DNA of 64,000 nucleotides from Gigaspora rosea (GCA_003550325.1 QKWP01000066.1:354240-418239), one strand, 5' to 3'. Positions 26,560-39,652 are shown, counted from the first letter of the stretch. The notes: a model not told the origin generated them from the letters alone. Numbers and translations are program-made.

Positions 26560-27090
26560 TGGCCCCCTGCACTTGCTACTGCCTCGATTCTTCACGGCAC
26601 TGAGCTACAACTGTCCAAAAATTGACACATCCAACCTTATTATTCCTTCTTTAAGGCTACCTTAAGATTATCCTCTTGGAAAGTCTTTGTGATTCTGAAT
26701 ATTGTCTTCTACGATCTTCCAGATATTTTCTATGGGTTTAAGGTCCAGGGATTATGATAGTCAATTTATATATATGGTTTTTTTTTGCTTTAAGCCAATC
26801 TGATACCCTATGAGCAGGGGCATTGTCATGCTGAAAAACTAGAATTAATCTGATTACAAATGCACAGCAGGGACCTTTGTAATCATTAAAAAAACCAGAG
26901 GACATTTGATTTCACCAACAAAGCATGACCATACCATTACTAAAACCCTTCTACTTTTAAAATAGCACTAAACACTTATGTTTGTATCTTTCATCTACAT
27001 AATTCTATACTCAAATCTGTGCCTACTTCTATACTTATATTGTCAGAGAAAATGACACTCTACCAATTGTAAATACTCTGTTATTGTTTT
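26560..27090 (-). pseudogene. Tc1/mariner-type transposase relic
   Basis: Reading the minus strand from 27090, decayed frames carry in order VIFSDNISIEVG (region of the first catalytic Asp), a MVWSCF-like stretch, QHDNAPAHRVSDWL (second Asp) and, after a frameshift, LNPIENIWKIVEDNIQ (third-acid region). The order and spacing match Tc1-family DDE/D transposases (established family knowledge). Multiple stops and frameshifts make it non-functional. Terminal inverted repeats were not identified. Confidence 0.8.
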
Positions 27091-28406
27091 GTTTGTACTA
27101 ATTATACATTCACTTATATTAGCATTTGATAAAAAGTTTCATAACAGCAATATGAAAATGAATTCTGAAACTGTGGAGGATCTTAGCTACAGTTAATCAA
27201 CTATATTAAAGGTTGGAATTCCTCACAATTCTGTATAGGGTTTGTATGTTTTTTCAATGCTTTTTGAATATAATGTCCTTTTTTTGTTTGTTTCTTTAGT
27301 ATAAGAGAATATCTGAATTAAAAAAATTTCATTTTTTTTAGTTATATTGTACTTTTTTAAGAACCTTCTAATGTTTTAGCATAACAATCAATTTGATAAA
27401 CAACTAGCGCAACACTCATTATACTAATAAAAACAAAAAGCTATTTTTTTAATTATTTGGATTTTGTAGTATTTTTATAAAAAAGTTTTTTTGAGCTTGG
27501 TATTTCAATATCAAAGAAGTAAAAAATAACAAATTTCATCAAATTACATAAGTTTGGGTAAATGCTGCCCTTTTATGCTTATATGCATTAATCTGCAAAT
27601 TAGGTATTACTTTTATTAACTACTATATATATTCTTTTTTTATCTATGTTTCTATTTGTAGATAGATATTAAGTACAATTTAAGTATACTATATTCTCTA
27701 TACAAACCAAATTTTAGATGTTTTGTTTTATATTGTTACAATTATTTTTTACACAATCCAACAAAAAACTTTAATTATTTTATATAAACTTTAGTAACTT
27801 ATACTATAGCATTAACCAAAACTTGCAATCAGGATATTACTTTAAAATACTACTATTACTTACTTTTAATTTTGCAAAAACTATTTAAATCCCAATATCT
27901 TTGTACTTATATTGCCTCTAATTTATGAATTTTTTTGTTTGTTCTTTTAAACTATTAGCTTAAAAAATATAGATCTACTAAAGTTTACTTTATAGTTATT
28001 CTGTTTTTAGTATTTATTTCTATAATATATATATTTTTTAATTTGTACTCTAATAGCTATATTAATAAAAATCATTTTTTTTAAAGATCTTTTATACATA
28101 GATTTGTAGTTTAATATTTATATCTTTACTCTTAGTTTTTTCATTAGTATTATCAAAAGTTTTTGCTATTATTTTACTTATATTTTGCCAAACAGGTTTT
28201 ATATTATATTAGTATTTTTGTTTTATAGTATTTACTAATACTTATTCTAGATTTGTACTACCCAATATTAGTTTGCTTTTTTTTATATAATTCTAATATT
28301 ATACAAATGCTTTTAATCTTTTAAATTTAGTTAATATTAACCAAAATTACTAATTTATAGTTAACCAACATCTCTAATACAGTTAATATAATGAAAAGTT
28401 CTAAAT
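27091..28406. other. no gene seen; CpG-poor AT-rich DNA
   Basis: Only short frames. CG dinucleotides are almost absent (one seen, near 27409). Probably very old repeat-derived sequence. Confidence 0.45.
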
Positions 28407-28630
28407 CTATACTGGTGTATAAAATATAAGTATTAATTAATTGATTTGCCAATTGTACAATATATAAAAATTTATAAAAGCCAAACACATTTAATATTAG
28501 GGTTAGAGTTAGGGTTAGAAATTAGAGTTAGAGGGTATTTTATAATAATTTATTGTTTGTTAGAACCCCAAAGTAGTTTTATAGCCAAAATTTTAATATT
28601 AGTATTTCATATACTAGTATACAAATAGCA
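28407..28630. repeat. TE fragment containing telomere-like tract
   Basis: ATTAGGGTTAGAGTTAGGG at about 28495-28515 is followed by a stretch (TTTGTTAGAACCCCAAAGTA) that recurs after the telomere-like tract near 51955-52050. The tract is therefore part of a repeat family. Confidence 0.55.
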
Positions 28631-28711
28631 ATTATTTAATATAATACACGTGTATAGCAATATTTTTAAATTTTTATTACTAGTAGATAAATATACTATT
28701 TAAAAAGTATG

Positions 28712-29957
28712 GAGGCTTCCAGAAATTATGTAATTTTAGGGTGAGTGTATGGGGTCCCAAAAATATTAGGTTATTATTCTGGTCAAAATTTTATAATTTT
28801 GGCCAAAAGTATAAATTATAAAATTATTAATAACTTTAATAATCTACTAAACCAATTTAGATAATTTAACTACAAAATGATTTTCTCAAAAAGAGAATTC
28901 TAACAAGTTTAATATCATAAAATTCTATTTACAAGATCTCAAGATTGGCTAGGTTTATATATTATTATATATAATATAGCTTTTATATATAATATATAAA
29001 CCTAATCTGATCTTGGGATTCTGTAATTAGAATCCTCTCTTTAAGATAATCATTTTGGTAGTTAAATCATCTGAATTGGTCCAGTAGATCAAAAGTTATT
29101 AAAAATTAATATTTATATAATTATTATCAATTTCTGGAATTGATAATAAACTTTTGATCTACTAGTCCATTTTATATTTTAACTGCCAAAATACTCATTT
29201 TAATAAAGCAATTCTAACATGTCCAAAATCACTAAAATCTAATCACAAGGTTCCAAAATTATTTAATTTTTGTATAATTTTAATAGTAATTAAATAAACT
29301 TCTTTAATATTGAATAACTTTTGATTCACAGGCCTGTTTTGAATTATCTAAATACCAAAATGTTTATCTTAGTGAGATGATTCTAACAAGCCCAAAATTT
29401 TACATTACAATTACAGAATACCAAAATCAATAAAGATTTTATTATTAAACATTTATTTAATCAAATCAGTTTTTATATATAAAACTAATTTGATTAAACC
29501 AACAATACAAATCTTTATTGATTATAGGATTCTGTTATTAAAATTTAGTAGTTTTGGGCTTGTTAAAATTGTCTTACTGAGATGAACATTTTGGTAATTA
29601 AATTATTCAAAACAGGCCAGTGAATCAAAAGTTATTTAATGTTAAAGAAATTTACTTAGTAATTCTAAAAATTACTATTAAAATATACAAAAGTTGAACA
29701 ATCTTGAAACCCTATAATTAGATTTTAATAATTTTGGTCTTGTTAGAATCATTTTATTGAGATAAGCATTTTGGTAGTTAAATTATACAAAATGGGCCAA
29801 TAAATTAAAAGTTATTATTAATTCAAAAATTGGAGCATATGAATAATTTTTTAAAAAATATAAAACTTGATTAGCTAATAGGGTATCAGGTTTGGTGGGT
29901 AGAGGTAAAATTTTGAAATTTTTAGTAACAAAAAATTATATAATTTCTGGAAGCCTC
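28712..29957. mobile_element. 1.25-kb TIR element built of alternating modules
   Basis: TIRs GAGGCTTCCAGAAATTAT bound 1,246 bp. Inside, a ~60-bp word (centred on TTTTGGTAGTTAAATYAT and ATCAAAAGTTATTAA) occurs six times: about 28835-28895(-), 29043-29105(+), 29145-29205(-), 29312-29375(-), 29580-29640(+) and 29758-29820(+). It can fold into several hairpins, with centres near 28960 and 29475. It has no coding capacity and no clear target duplication. Confidence 0.75.
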
Positions 29958-30709
29958 TAATAACTTAATTTTTTTTTGTTTTCAAAGTGACCACTTTGGA
30001 ATTGAATTTTATTTAAGAACTAATATCTATATAAAGAGCTATCCAATATTTGTACATTGAATAAGAGCATATTTGCAACTTTTAATTACCTATTTAAGTA
30101 TCAATTTAAAGGTTCTATACTAGCTAGTATATATTTGCAACCCACATACTAGCATTGCCTATTTAATCCTTTAAAGATTGCCTCTTGCTAATTTATCTTA
30201 TATTATTAGAACACTGTTCCAGATTCTTTTTATTCTTTTAGAACTAGTTTTTTCTTAGTAGTCGAATAGTACCAGTTTTACATAGATATTCATCTACACT
30301 TTGGTAACTTATGCATATAGTTTCAAATTAGAAGACCTAGTTTTGCATACTATATTTGATTTAAATTTTTAAAATTTTGGCCTTTTTAATTATAATAAAA
30401 TTTACAAATAAATAATTATTTATATAGATTATTACAAATAATCTTAGAGTTTTTTTTATTATTTTTGAGCTATTTAATTTATAAAAATAGAAAAGACAGG
30501 TTATAGTTACTTAGTTAACTTGTTTTGTTTAATTTTAGAATTTAAATAACTCCAAAACCAATACAAGAATCACAAAACTCTATCTATAAATTTGTAAAAA
30601 GTTACTTTTTTGCAACTTTGATAATAATTAAAAGCAGCTTAAAAAGATCTGTTTTCTAAAATTATTTATTAAATATAGCAATCAAAAAGTTAATCAAAAA
30701 GTTTGAAAC

Positions 30710-30801
30710 TATAGATACTAGTAAAATTAATTTTACTAATTTCACTAATAGTGGTAAAATTATTTTACTATATTTTTTTACCACATTTACTAGTATCTAT
30801 A
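30710..30801. mobile_element. 92-bp MITE with perfect 8-bp target duplication
   Basis: TIRs TATAGATACTAGTAAA and complement. Flanks TTTGAAAC at 30702-30709 and 30802-30809 are identical, consistent with a hAT-type deletion derivative. Confidence 0.75.
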
Positions 30802-31290
30802 TTTGAAACCCTAATTATGCATTTATTATAGTTTACACTTGGGGTCAGAATTAATCCTTGAACTCAACTGTTATAGTAATAAATAGTATATAGCAGAATT
30901 GCCAGAAAATAAGGTTATAAGCAATCAATTGATCAATGTTTTGTATATATGATGCATATAATCAATCAGAATTATGAATATGAAATCAATGAAATGATTA
31001 ATTTAGTAGATATATTTTTTCTAAGTAAATTTTTTTAAAACTTTAAACAAAAATAATTCAACAAAAACTTAATTAAATATTTTTTAAACCAATTATAAAA
31101 ACTTGTAGAATTTACTTAAAAAATTTTTACTAAATTTGATTAAGCTTTGCCAAGTTATTTTTGCTTGAAGGTTCAAAAAAATTTTATTAAAAAAATATGG
31201 TGCATTTCTACTAACTCATCCAATTATAAATAATTAGTAATTTAATAATGCCAGAATAAGATACAGTAACAGTAATACAATATGTCACCT

Positions 31291-31908
31291 GTAAAACTTT
31301 TACTTATAGGCCAAATAATTGATGCACCAAATTGCATATGTAAAAGTTAAATAAATTTCATTTTCTCAACTTATTTAGCAAAAAGAAGCTGTCAGTTTAG
31401 TTTCTAGATCTGAGTTTGCAATTTCTCTAGCATTAGAAGGTTCTTCTTATAAAATTTTAAAGGTGGTTTATAATAAAATTTCAACTTATTGTACTAATGA
31501 AGTTAGCCAATTTTTTGACAATTTTTACTATTAGTTTATAAGTAATTATTATAAGTGATGCACATCATTTTACTAAATTAGACAATTAGGACCATCAACT
31601 GAATTGATAGACACTATTGTCTAATTTGGTGAAATAATGTGCATCACTTAGAAACACTTATAAACAAATAGTAAAATCATCAAAAAATTGGCTAACTTCA
31701 TTAGCATGATTAGTTGCAATTTTATTTTAAACACCTTTAAAAATTTTATAAAAAAACCTTCTAATACTAAAGAAATTGCAAACTCAGTCCCATAAACTAA
31801 AATGGCAGCTTCTTCTTGCTAAATAATTTGAGAAAGCAAAAATTTGACCAAATTACATATTAAATTTGGATGCATCAATTATTTGACCCATAATTAAAAA
31901 ATTTATAC
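31291..31908. mobile_element. 618-bp long-hairpin element
   Basis: Arms of about 300 bp meet near 31600. Matching segments include CCAAATAATTGATGCA, AGAAGCTGYCA, GAAATTGCAAACTCAG, AAAATTTTTAAAGGTG, TTAGCCAATTTTTTGA and AAGTGATGCACATYATTTYA. The left arm is partly open on the plus strand from about 31381 but lacks a recognisable domain. A transcript would form a long double-stranded hairpin. Confidence 0.75.
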
Positions 31909-31981
31909 ACACGATCTGTATAACAAATCATATTGCTGAGTAATAAGTAAGATACAGTGTTTAAAATTTAATTTTATTTAA

Positions 31982-32360
31982 GGGTAGAGTGTACGTAGAT
32001 CATATTATATGATTTTGGTAGTACTTTGGAATTTCATTCAAAATTTGAAATACACCACTAATAAAAGTTTTCTAAAATCACTGTCAATCTTTACCAAAAT
32101 TTGGTAATATACAGATTAAACCTTCCATTTATAGTAGTAAAATCTTTAGTGATTGTATTATTTTTAAAAAAAATATACTTTTTTATATAGCTAAATTTGC
32201 CTAGGGGCTTTAAATTTGCTAGGGTTATACAAAAAACAAAAAGTAAAAATATTTCTAAACAGGTAATTGCCCAATCAGAGTTGTGTTTTCTATATAAACT
32301 GCTACACAAAAAAATTAACCACACATATCATATGAAAATTGATTTATGTATACTCTACCC
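31982..32360. mobile_element. TTAA-flanked MITE
   Basis: TIRs GGGTAGAGTRTACRTARATCA bound 379 bp, directly flanked by TTAA (31978-31981 and 32361-32364), the target of piggyBac-type transposition. Related ends occur at 36912 and 40924. The frame at 32091-32324 lies inside and is not a gene. Confidence 0.65.
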
Positions 32361-32879
32361 TTAAAGATGTGAAAAAACTTAGCAATTCTTGTAAACTTAA
32401 TAAAAAAATTAAAAAATTATGATTAATATGCACAACATATAATAAAATCTACAGATTTCTAAAAACTTTGCTTGTCAAATTAACTTTCAATTTGTGTTCT
32501 GCAGATTCCGCATATAGATTTTAAATACTATAAGATATTATTAATAAAGTCAATAATACAGGATATCAGGTGCATATAAATAATAAAGTAATTATTAGCA
32601 ATTAATTTAAAAAGACAATATATTATATGATCTAAATATAATATAAGTAATATAAGCAAATTATGTATTAAAAGCAAAGCAATTAGAATAGTTATTAGTC
32701 TAGTTAGTCTTAGAATAGAAAAAACCTTGTAATAAATAAAACTGATAGTATTAATAAAAGTAAATTGAATAAATAATAAACACTTGCCTGTATTAATATA
32801 TTGGCCTACTATATTATTGTGGACACTTTTAAAAATTTATATAGAGCTAAATATATAAAATATTAAACTATAAATCTAT

Positions 32880-33710
32880 ATTTTTTAAATAAAAAAAGTT
32901 TAAAAATTGTATGCTATAGTTTTTAAATAAAAAAAATGTTTAAAAATTGTATACTACAGTTTTTATAATAATTAAGTTTAAGTAAAATTTTAGATTTTTA
33001 TATTTGACTAGTTTTATTGTTGTACAGAATTAACTAAAGTAATAACTGCATAGTAAAAATTAATTTTTATTAACTATTTGAAATTTATAAACAAAAAAAA
33101 TTATTTAGTATAACAAATTAAATATAATTCCAAAATTTTTTAAAATTTTATAAAAATTAATTTTTAATTCAAAATTATATTAATTACCAAATATAGTAAT
33201 TTTATTACTATATATAGGGATGTCTAAAGCTGTGTCCAGTCACGTGGTTTTGATTTTTTAATTAAAGTTAGAGTAAGGGATAGTTTGGGGTTAGGGTTAT
33301 AGCATATCTTATAGTAAAATTGCCCTCCCAACATTTTTTATTAATGCACCAAGATAGGTTTAGACTGTTGTTTCTTGTATTTTTGCAACTTTCATTTTTT
33401 TTGCTATTTTTGTCTCTTCGGGCTGATCTGTGTTGATCAAAATAAACAATCTTATTGGCTCTATGTAATGTGATAGACACAGCTTTAGATGACCCTATAT
33501 ATAGTAATTAACTAAAATTTTTGTGCAATTTGTTATACTTTATAATTTAATTTAAAAATTGCTAGTTTATTAATAAAAATTTTAAGTTTATTTAGTATTA
33601 TATTTAATAATTCTAGTTTATTACAAAAACTATATTAAAATTTAGAAAACTAGTCAAATATAAAAATATAAAATTTTATTTAAACTTAATTATTTTAAAA
33701 AAAATGTACT
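32880..33710. mobile_element. large imperfect palindrome hosting a nested TIR element
   Basis: The outer arms (ATTTTTATATTTGACTAGTTTT near 32996 and its inverse near 33650, plus TATAACAAATT-type inner segments) fold around 33208-33504. A 42-bp tandem duplication (TTTAAAAATTGTATRCTAYAG) lies at 32885-32963. Confidence 0.6.
33208..33504. mobile_element. nested TIR element with telomere-like core
   Basis: TIRs CTATATATAGGG with ATGTCTAAAGCTGTGTC (left) and its near-inverse (right) bound 297 bp. It contains GGGGTTAGGGTTAT at 33280-33293. The frame at 33268-33480 has no recognised domain. Confidence 0.65.
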
Positions 33711-34144
33711 TGTAATTATAAGTAGCATTTTTCTGTATAATGTACAATCAAAATATAAACATATACAAATTTATTATCATTAGAGTTAGAGTATAGTTAG
33801 AGGAGAATTAGCAGTAGAATTAACTATATAGTAAAATTTTATAAGAAATTTTTTTTTTTGCTAGAAAAAAGAATTATTTAATAGTTACTGAAAACATTAT
33901 TTTTTCACTTCATTTTCATATTACATTGTTATATCTGATCTTGTATTCTTATTGGCAAAAAACTATTACTACTATAACAAATAGAGTTACTCTTATTTTA
34001 AAACTGTAGCATAAAATTTTTTTAACTTTTTTTTATTCAAAAGATATAAATTCAAAGAATTTGTAATTTAATTTTTAGCTTAATACCTTATATATTTAGC
34101 TTTGTATAAATTTTTAAAAAGTGTTTACAATAAATGGTAGGCCA

Positions 34145-34324
34145 GAACCCCGAAATATACATAGATAGGTCAGGTTAATTATAGGGTTACTAAAAAGGAA
34201 AGATCTGCAAAAAAAACTTCAAAAATAAGCAAATAAATTACTATAAATAGAAAAGATCTGTATAAAAAACCTCAAAAATAAGCAAACTCTTACCTGACCT
34301 ATCTATGTATATTTCGGGGTCCTA
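34145..34324. mobile_element. 180-bp MITE with perfect 8-bp target duplication
   Basis: About 29-bp TIRs containing ACCCCGAAATATACATAG and ATAGGTCAGGT. Flanks GTAGGCCA at 34137-34144 and 34325-34332 are identical. The interior repeats AAAAGATCTGYA and CTTCAAAAATAAGCAAA twice. hAT-like by duplication length. Confidence 0.85.
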
Positions 34325-34461
34325 GTAGGCCACTATACTTTGTTAAGTTCACTTAGATAAAATTTGTTAGTGCCTACTATCTGGGTTAAATTGTTTTTAT
34401 AACACAAATTACAAATTAACCTCTAATACTACTATTACCTACTTCTGCCATAAACTGTTTA

Positions 34462-36092
34462 TAGTTAACTCTCTCTATACCAAACCTGTTTATACTGAAA
34501 TTAGGTTATAGTGAACCTGATTTGGCAAAACAGGTTTTTCTATAATAGTTTAAGCTGGCTGTAACAAACTAAAATAATAAATTTCTTTATACTACACCTG
34601 AACTCTTTTTTACTAGCCAGATACTATATATATATATTTCTATATAATGAACTATCATGTGACTTATATATAAAGTCACATGATCAATTTAGAACCATGT
34701 TCACTGATAATATAAATTATACAAATATGCAAATTATGTGATTATGATTAAACTTTTTAAATGTTGTAAAATTTTATTACAAATTAAAAAAAAAGTACAA
34801 AGTTTTACAAGAATTTTTTTTGTTCTAAATTTGCTCATGTCACTATTCGATTTACTTTAGCTCAATAAGAGGCTTTTGTAATTCTTCATCTAAGGTTCTA
34901 AGGGCAGTGTCATTAATCATCTGATTATTTTTTATCAGAGGCCTACTCCCCTCCCTCTTTCTTAATATATAAATAGTCAGGTTCTTATATATAATTTCAA
35001 CTTTTTTTACCCCCCTCCCCTCCTAAAAAATCACCTGATTTTTGTTACTCCCCTAAAGACAATTTTTTATCAGATTAGCCCAAATTATTTCTTTTTTAAA
35101 ACATTCAATTAAGGCTTTTGAAGCAATGCAAACCAAACTATTTGGAATGTTTCAAACTGCATAATGAATAGTATCATAGTAATAGTTATAGTATTTTAAA
35201 TAGTGATCCTAGTCGATTAATTTTTTGACTGGCCAAGCTGATAAAATTTTATTAGCTTAGTCGGCTTAGTTAAAAAAATTTTAAATGAATTTTAGTTTGC
35301 CACTATTGAAGTGCTATCGAAGTACTGTTGAAGTGCTATTGGCTTTTTTCTAATAAATCTTATAAAAAATCGCTAAGCCACTGTCAAAGTACTATTAAAG
35401 TACTATTAGCTTACTTTTAATCAATTCTTTTATAATGTATACAAAGTTGAGAACTTATAAAATCGGCTAGCCAATTTAAGAAAAATCGACTAGCTGATTT
35501 TAGAAAAATTAACTAACTGGGTCAGAAAATTAGCTTAGCTGATTTTTATAATTTTGACTAGGATCACTAATGGTAAATACCTAATGTGATACTAGTTGGC
35601 ACATAATTTGGGATGTTCCAAATAGTTTGGTTTATATTTGAGTCCAAGAAAAAGGCTTTACCTATTATTCTAGTTAGCATATAATCATAATACCAAGTTT
35701 CGGATCTATTAAGATCTCTAAAACCCCAAAAATAGATTAGTTTAGTAATAAAAAAATGTTTGTTTCACTGGGCTTTTTGTGATTTTTGAATTATTGTACT
35801 ATATATGTGTATGTGTATACGCATGTATGTATATACTGTATATACATATTTTTTATTAGTTTAGTGATTTAAATTGTGCATATCAATATTATGCTTTTAT
35901 AGTTTTTAACGTTGAATAAATTATTTTTATTACATAAAAAAAAATTTATTCTTGATTATATGCATATGATTTTATTAGTTATTTCTATATACCAAACTTT
36001 TCAGTATATAAAGTGAACTTTATAATGTGAACTTACTCTATACATAACAAAAACCTTCAGAATATGCAGTTTGGTATAAAGAGAGTCAACTG
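34462..36092. mobile_element. pogo/Tigger-like non-autonomous element
   Basis: The ends TAGTTAACTCTCTCTATACC (left) and the inverse of CAGTTGACTCTCTTTATACC (right) are flanked by TA on both sides. The terminal formula is typical of pogo-type Tc1/mariner elements. It is 1,631 bp long, without an open transposase, and hosts the element at 35131. Confidence 0.65.
35131..35632. mobile_element. nested 502-bp TIR element
   Basis: Perfect 17-bp TIRs AACCAAACTATTTGGAA. The interior repeats GAAGTGCTAT/AAAGTACTAT and GACTAGSTGATTTT words in both orientations. No target duplication was found. Confidence 0.65.
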
Positions 36093-37009
36093 TAGATTTA
36101 TATTATATTATTTCTTTTATATCACTTTTGTTTGTATACTTAATAATAGATCAATTTGCTATTTTAGTACTAGTAAACTTAGTAAATATCATATTAATTA
36201 TCATAACAAACATTTTTATAATATAACTTCTGCCTTTATAGAGTTTACCTAATTTTATTATTACTTTTTATCTACTTTCTAGTTTCTGCTACTAATATAC
36301 AAATTTTCAAACTATTAGCACAAAAAAATTCATTAGCCAGGCATTATGTGCTATATAGTCTTCCTTTCTTGGTACATACTTTTGAAACATATGTTCTTTT
36401 CAAGTAATAATTAATTTACTAATTCATTATTTTTATTATATTTTTAAATATTATTAAATTCAAATTATCAAATTTAATTGCTAATTTATTTAAAAAAAAT
36501 AGTACTTTATATGCACAAATTACCAATAAATTTATAAGTATTATAAAATTTTCTTTTTTCTATAGTATAAGATATCTTAAACCAATAGTTTTAAAAAAAT
36601 GATAGCCAAATTTTATAGTTATTATATATAACTTTATACAAAAATCAAGCTAAATGATTAATTAATATTTGTATAATTTAATAATTTTAAAAAACTTTAA
36701 AATTTAAAAAAAATTTATAATTCTAGCCAGATTATATTAATTTTACAAGAATTATAGTGACCAAATTTTAACTTTATTGTTAATTTTAAAAATTTTTTAC
36801 AATATCAAAATTTAATGAATTAAAAACTAATTTTTGTAATTTTATTTTTTTTTTTTGCTTTTTCTTTATATTTTTAAAAAAACTTGCTCTAGCTATTTTT
36901 TAATACAACTTAAGGGTAGAGATATATTATTATTTTTTATATAGAGCAGCATTAACTAAAAAAAAGCTTATAGCATTTTTTGCAAAAATGAGTAAATAAA
37001 CTACCAAAT
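36093..37009. other. no gene seen; CpG-poor intergenic DNA
   Basis: A 62-codon frame at 36064-36252 begins in the pogo-like end and has no domain. A TTAAGGGTAGAG end (36911) matches the TTAA element at 31982. Confidence 0.4.
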
Positions 37010-37017
37010 AAAGCAGG

Positions 37018-37854
37018 CAGTATTTAAAATTCAAATCTAAAGTTATGTTCTCAAAAGAGCATAATTTAAAACTTTATTGTTCTCAAAAACTTTTTAGTGT
37101 TCATTATATATTAAATATATTGAACATTAATTTTTAAAGTATGTTCATATTCTATATTCACAATTTATATACTAAGTTTGTGCTTATCTAGTAATAATTT
37201 TTAAACTTTATATATAGTTCTTCATATTTTTTTCAATGTAACACAATGTATTATACAATTCAATTTCTAATAATTTTATTAAAACTTTAAGTGCTTTTCA
37301 TATTTGCTTATAATAAAACAAGATTTTCTATAATATTTTACTAATATTACTATTGGTTAATACAATAAATTAGAATCCAATATCTTTGTTATTTAACCAT
37401 TTATCTTCATACTAACAAATACTTTGTGTCTTTTTTACTTGCTTAGTATCAACATATCATTTGACCAAATTATCTATATATTAAGTTTACACAATAGTGA
37501 TACTTTCTATATAAAAATCACACTGCCTAGTAAATGAATATTTTATTTTAAAAATCTTTAAAGACTATTTTCTTATATTGTACAACTTTAAACATATGTG
37601 CTATACACAGTACATATATTTATTTATGCAGAATTTGTAACAATTAACCCACATTATCAAACTGATGAACATTTTATATCATTTATTGTTCTTAATAATA
37701 AATATAGAACATAAAATTTTATAAATGTTCTCATTGAGAACATTTCAAAAGGATAAAATGTTCTCAAATAAGAGAACCTTTCCTAAATATCTATGTTCTT
37801 AAAAAAGCTCAAATGTTCATTGAGAACTATGAGAACATTGAATTTTAAACACTG
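37018..37854. mobile_element. 837-bp hAT element with TGTTCTCA words
   Basis: TIRs CAGTRTTTAAAATTCAA. Perfect 8-bp target duplication AAAGCAGG (37010-37017 and 37855-37862). TGTTCTCA/TGAGAACA words recur near both ends. The first ~470 bp also occur inverted at 52240-52717. It has no coding capacity. Confidence 0.85.
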
Positions 37855-38288
37855 AAAGCAGGAATTCTTCTATATAATTTGGCATTTAAAGCATTTAATT
37901 ATATAATAAAATTTTTGCTAATATCTACTTTTTTGGAATACTATATACAATTAAACATGATCTAAAATTAGAATTTGGATATCCAATTGTTGATTCTTTC
38001 TACAGTGTTATAGAAAAGAATTTGTGTGATTGGCTAATATTTGTTGATCCAACAGGTTATACATAATAGATTATTATTGTTATGGCACTGACAAATATTA
38101 TGTAATATTTTTTTATTAAGGGGTTACCTCCTCCCCACATTATATATAAAGTATATATATAGTATATTATATCCAGCTACACCCTCCAGTCCCCATCCCT
38201 CTAAAAATATTATTTAATATCTGTTAGCACCCTTATTGTTATACCAAATTTTAAATATAATTTTCTCAAAATAGAAACAAAGCTATAA

Positions 38289-38721
38289 GTAGGGTGACTG
38301 GCATGCCAAATTTTTAAAACTTATTAGGCATGCCATTATTAGTAAAATTACATTTTAAACTTATTTAAATAATTTGATTGGCTAACAAAAAGTAATATAA
38401 AGTCAAAATCTATATATAAACACTCTTGGGACTGACAATAAATGTGCATTTGTAGAGAGTGTGTATTTATAAAGAGCAATATTATAAGTGTTATTATTAG
38501 TTGGGACTAAGATATAAGATGCAATTATAGAAAATATATATTTATAGAGTGTGAATATATAGAGATTGAATGTAATAATATACAATAAATATTTTGCTAA
38601 TATTTATATAAAATATATTGTGGCATGCCAGTGGCATGCCTATAATGTGGTCATGGTATAAACTTTAGCTAATGGCATGCCAACTGGCATGCCAAATTGT
38701 TTACTTGTGCCAGTCACCTTA
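38289..38721. mobile_element. 433-bp hAT-like element with GGCATGCC words
   Basis: TIRs TAGGGTGACTGGCA and TAAGGTGACTGGCA. Perfect 8-bp target duplication GCTATAAG (38281-38288 and 38722-38729). GGCATGCC occurs several times near both ends. The frames at 38403 and 38640 are incidental. Confidence 0.85.
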
Positions 38722-38801
38722 GCTATAAGCCTTGCTTTAGTTGGTGCTGCCCCATATGATTTTAGTATCACAATATAATTATACAAAAATAGACATATGA
38801 T

Positions 38802-39096
38802 AGGACCCCGGACATGTAGTACAGAGGTCATACATTATGCATTTCAGCAAAAACTCCCGAAATTTGAAAAGCAAAAAACAGTTTTTGGCAATTATCTTGG
38901 CATCTAGTGGTCCAATTTGAATGACTTTTTTTAAAATGAAGCTCTCAGTGAGGCGCATCTAACAAAAAAAAGTTCATTCAATTCTGATTACTGGATCAAA
39001 AGTTATTTAAATAAATAGATTTTGTCATTTTCAGCAAATTAGGTCAAAATTGGCCAAAATCCAGTTATGACCTATATGAGAGATGTCCGGAGTCCT
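38802..39096. mobile_element. 295-bp MITE with perfect 8-bp target duplication
   Basis: TIRs AGGACCCCGGACAT / AGGACTCCGGACAT. Flanks CATATGAT at 38794-38801 and 39097-39104 are identical. The outer GGACCCCG matches the right end of the 34145 element. The interior GGTCCAATTTGAATGA ... AGTGAGGCGCATCTAAC resembles the repeated module of the 28712 element. Confidence 0.85.
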
Positions 39097-39652
39097 CATA
39101 TGATATTAATAAAACTTTTTATTATATATAGTATTACAATTAATCTTTATCAAATTTTTGTAGTAAATAGGTTAAATTATGTTTTTTATAGTAGTAAAAA
39201 TTTTTATAAATAAAATATTTAAAAAAATATACTTGTATATATTGTAAAGTTTTCCAGGATAACTCTGAATTTTTTAAAGTAATATAAACTTATTAATTAA
39301 ATATTATATAATCATCATATAACAAAATAACACCTAATCTTCAAATACATGTATTTTAATGAATATCTAACCAATTTTGATATTTTTACTACTATAAAAT
39401 CAGAAAAACCTATTCATTAATTTTTAAAATTAGTTTACTTAATAAAATATTTTTAATATAAAAAATGATCAATATTCTTAAAAATTAGCTAATTCATTTG
39501 CTAGTTTACAGTATTTACACTTTATAGCCAACTTTTTTTTATATTTTGACTTTTAATTAAAACTAAAAAAATTTTGTAAAATAAGAAAATTATTAAAATT
39601 GGTTTAGTAAATTAAAGAGCTTTAAAATTTAAATTTTATAGTATATATAAAA

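Noticed and set aside
32091-32324. 77-codon minus-strand frame
   Set aside because: Lies entirely inside the TTAA-flanked MITE and shows no domain.
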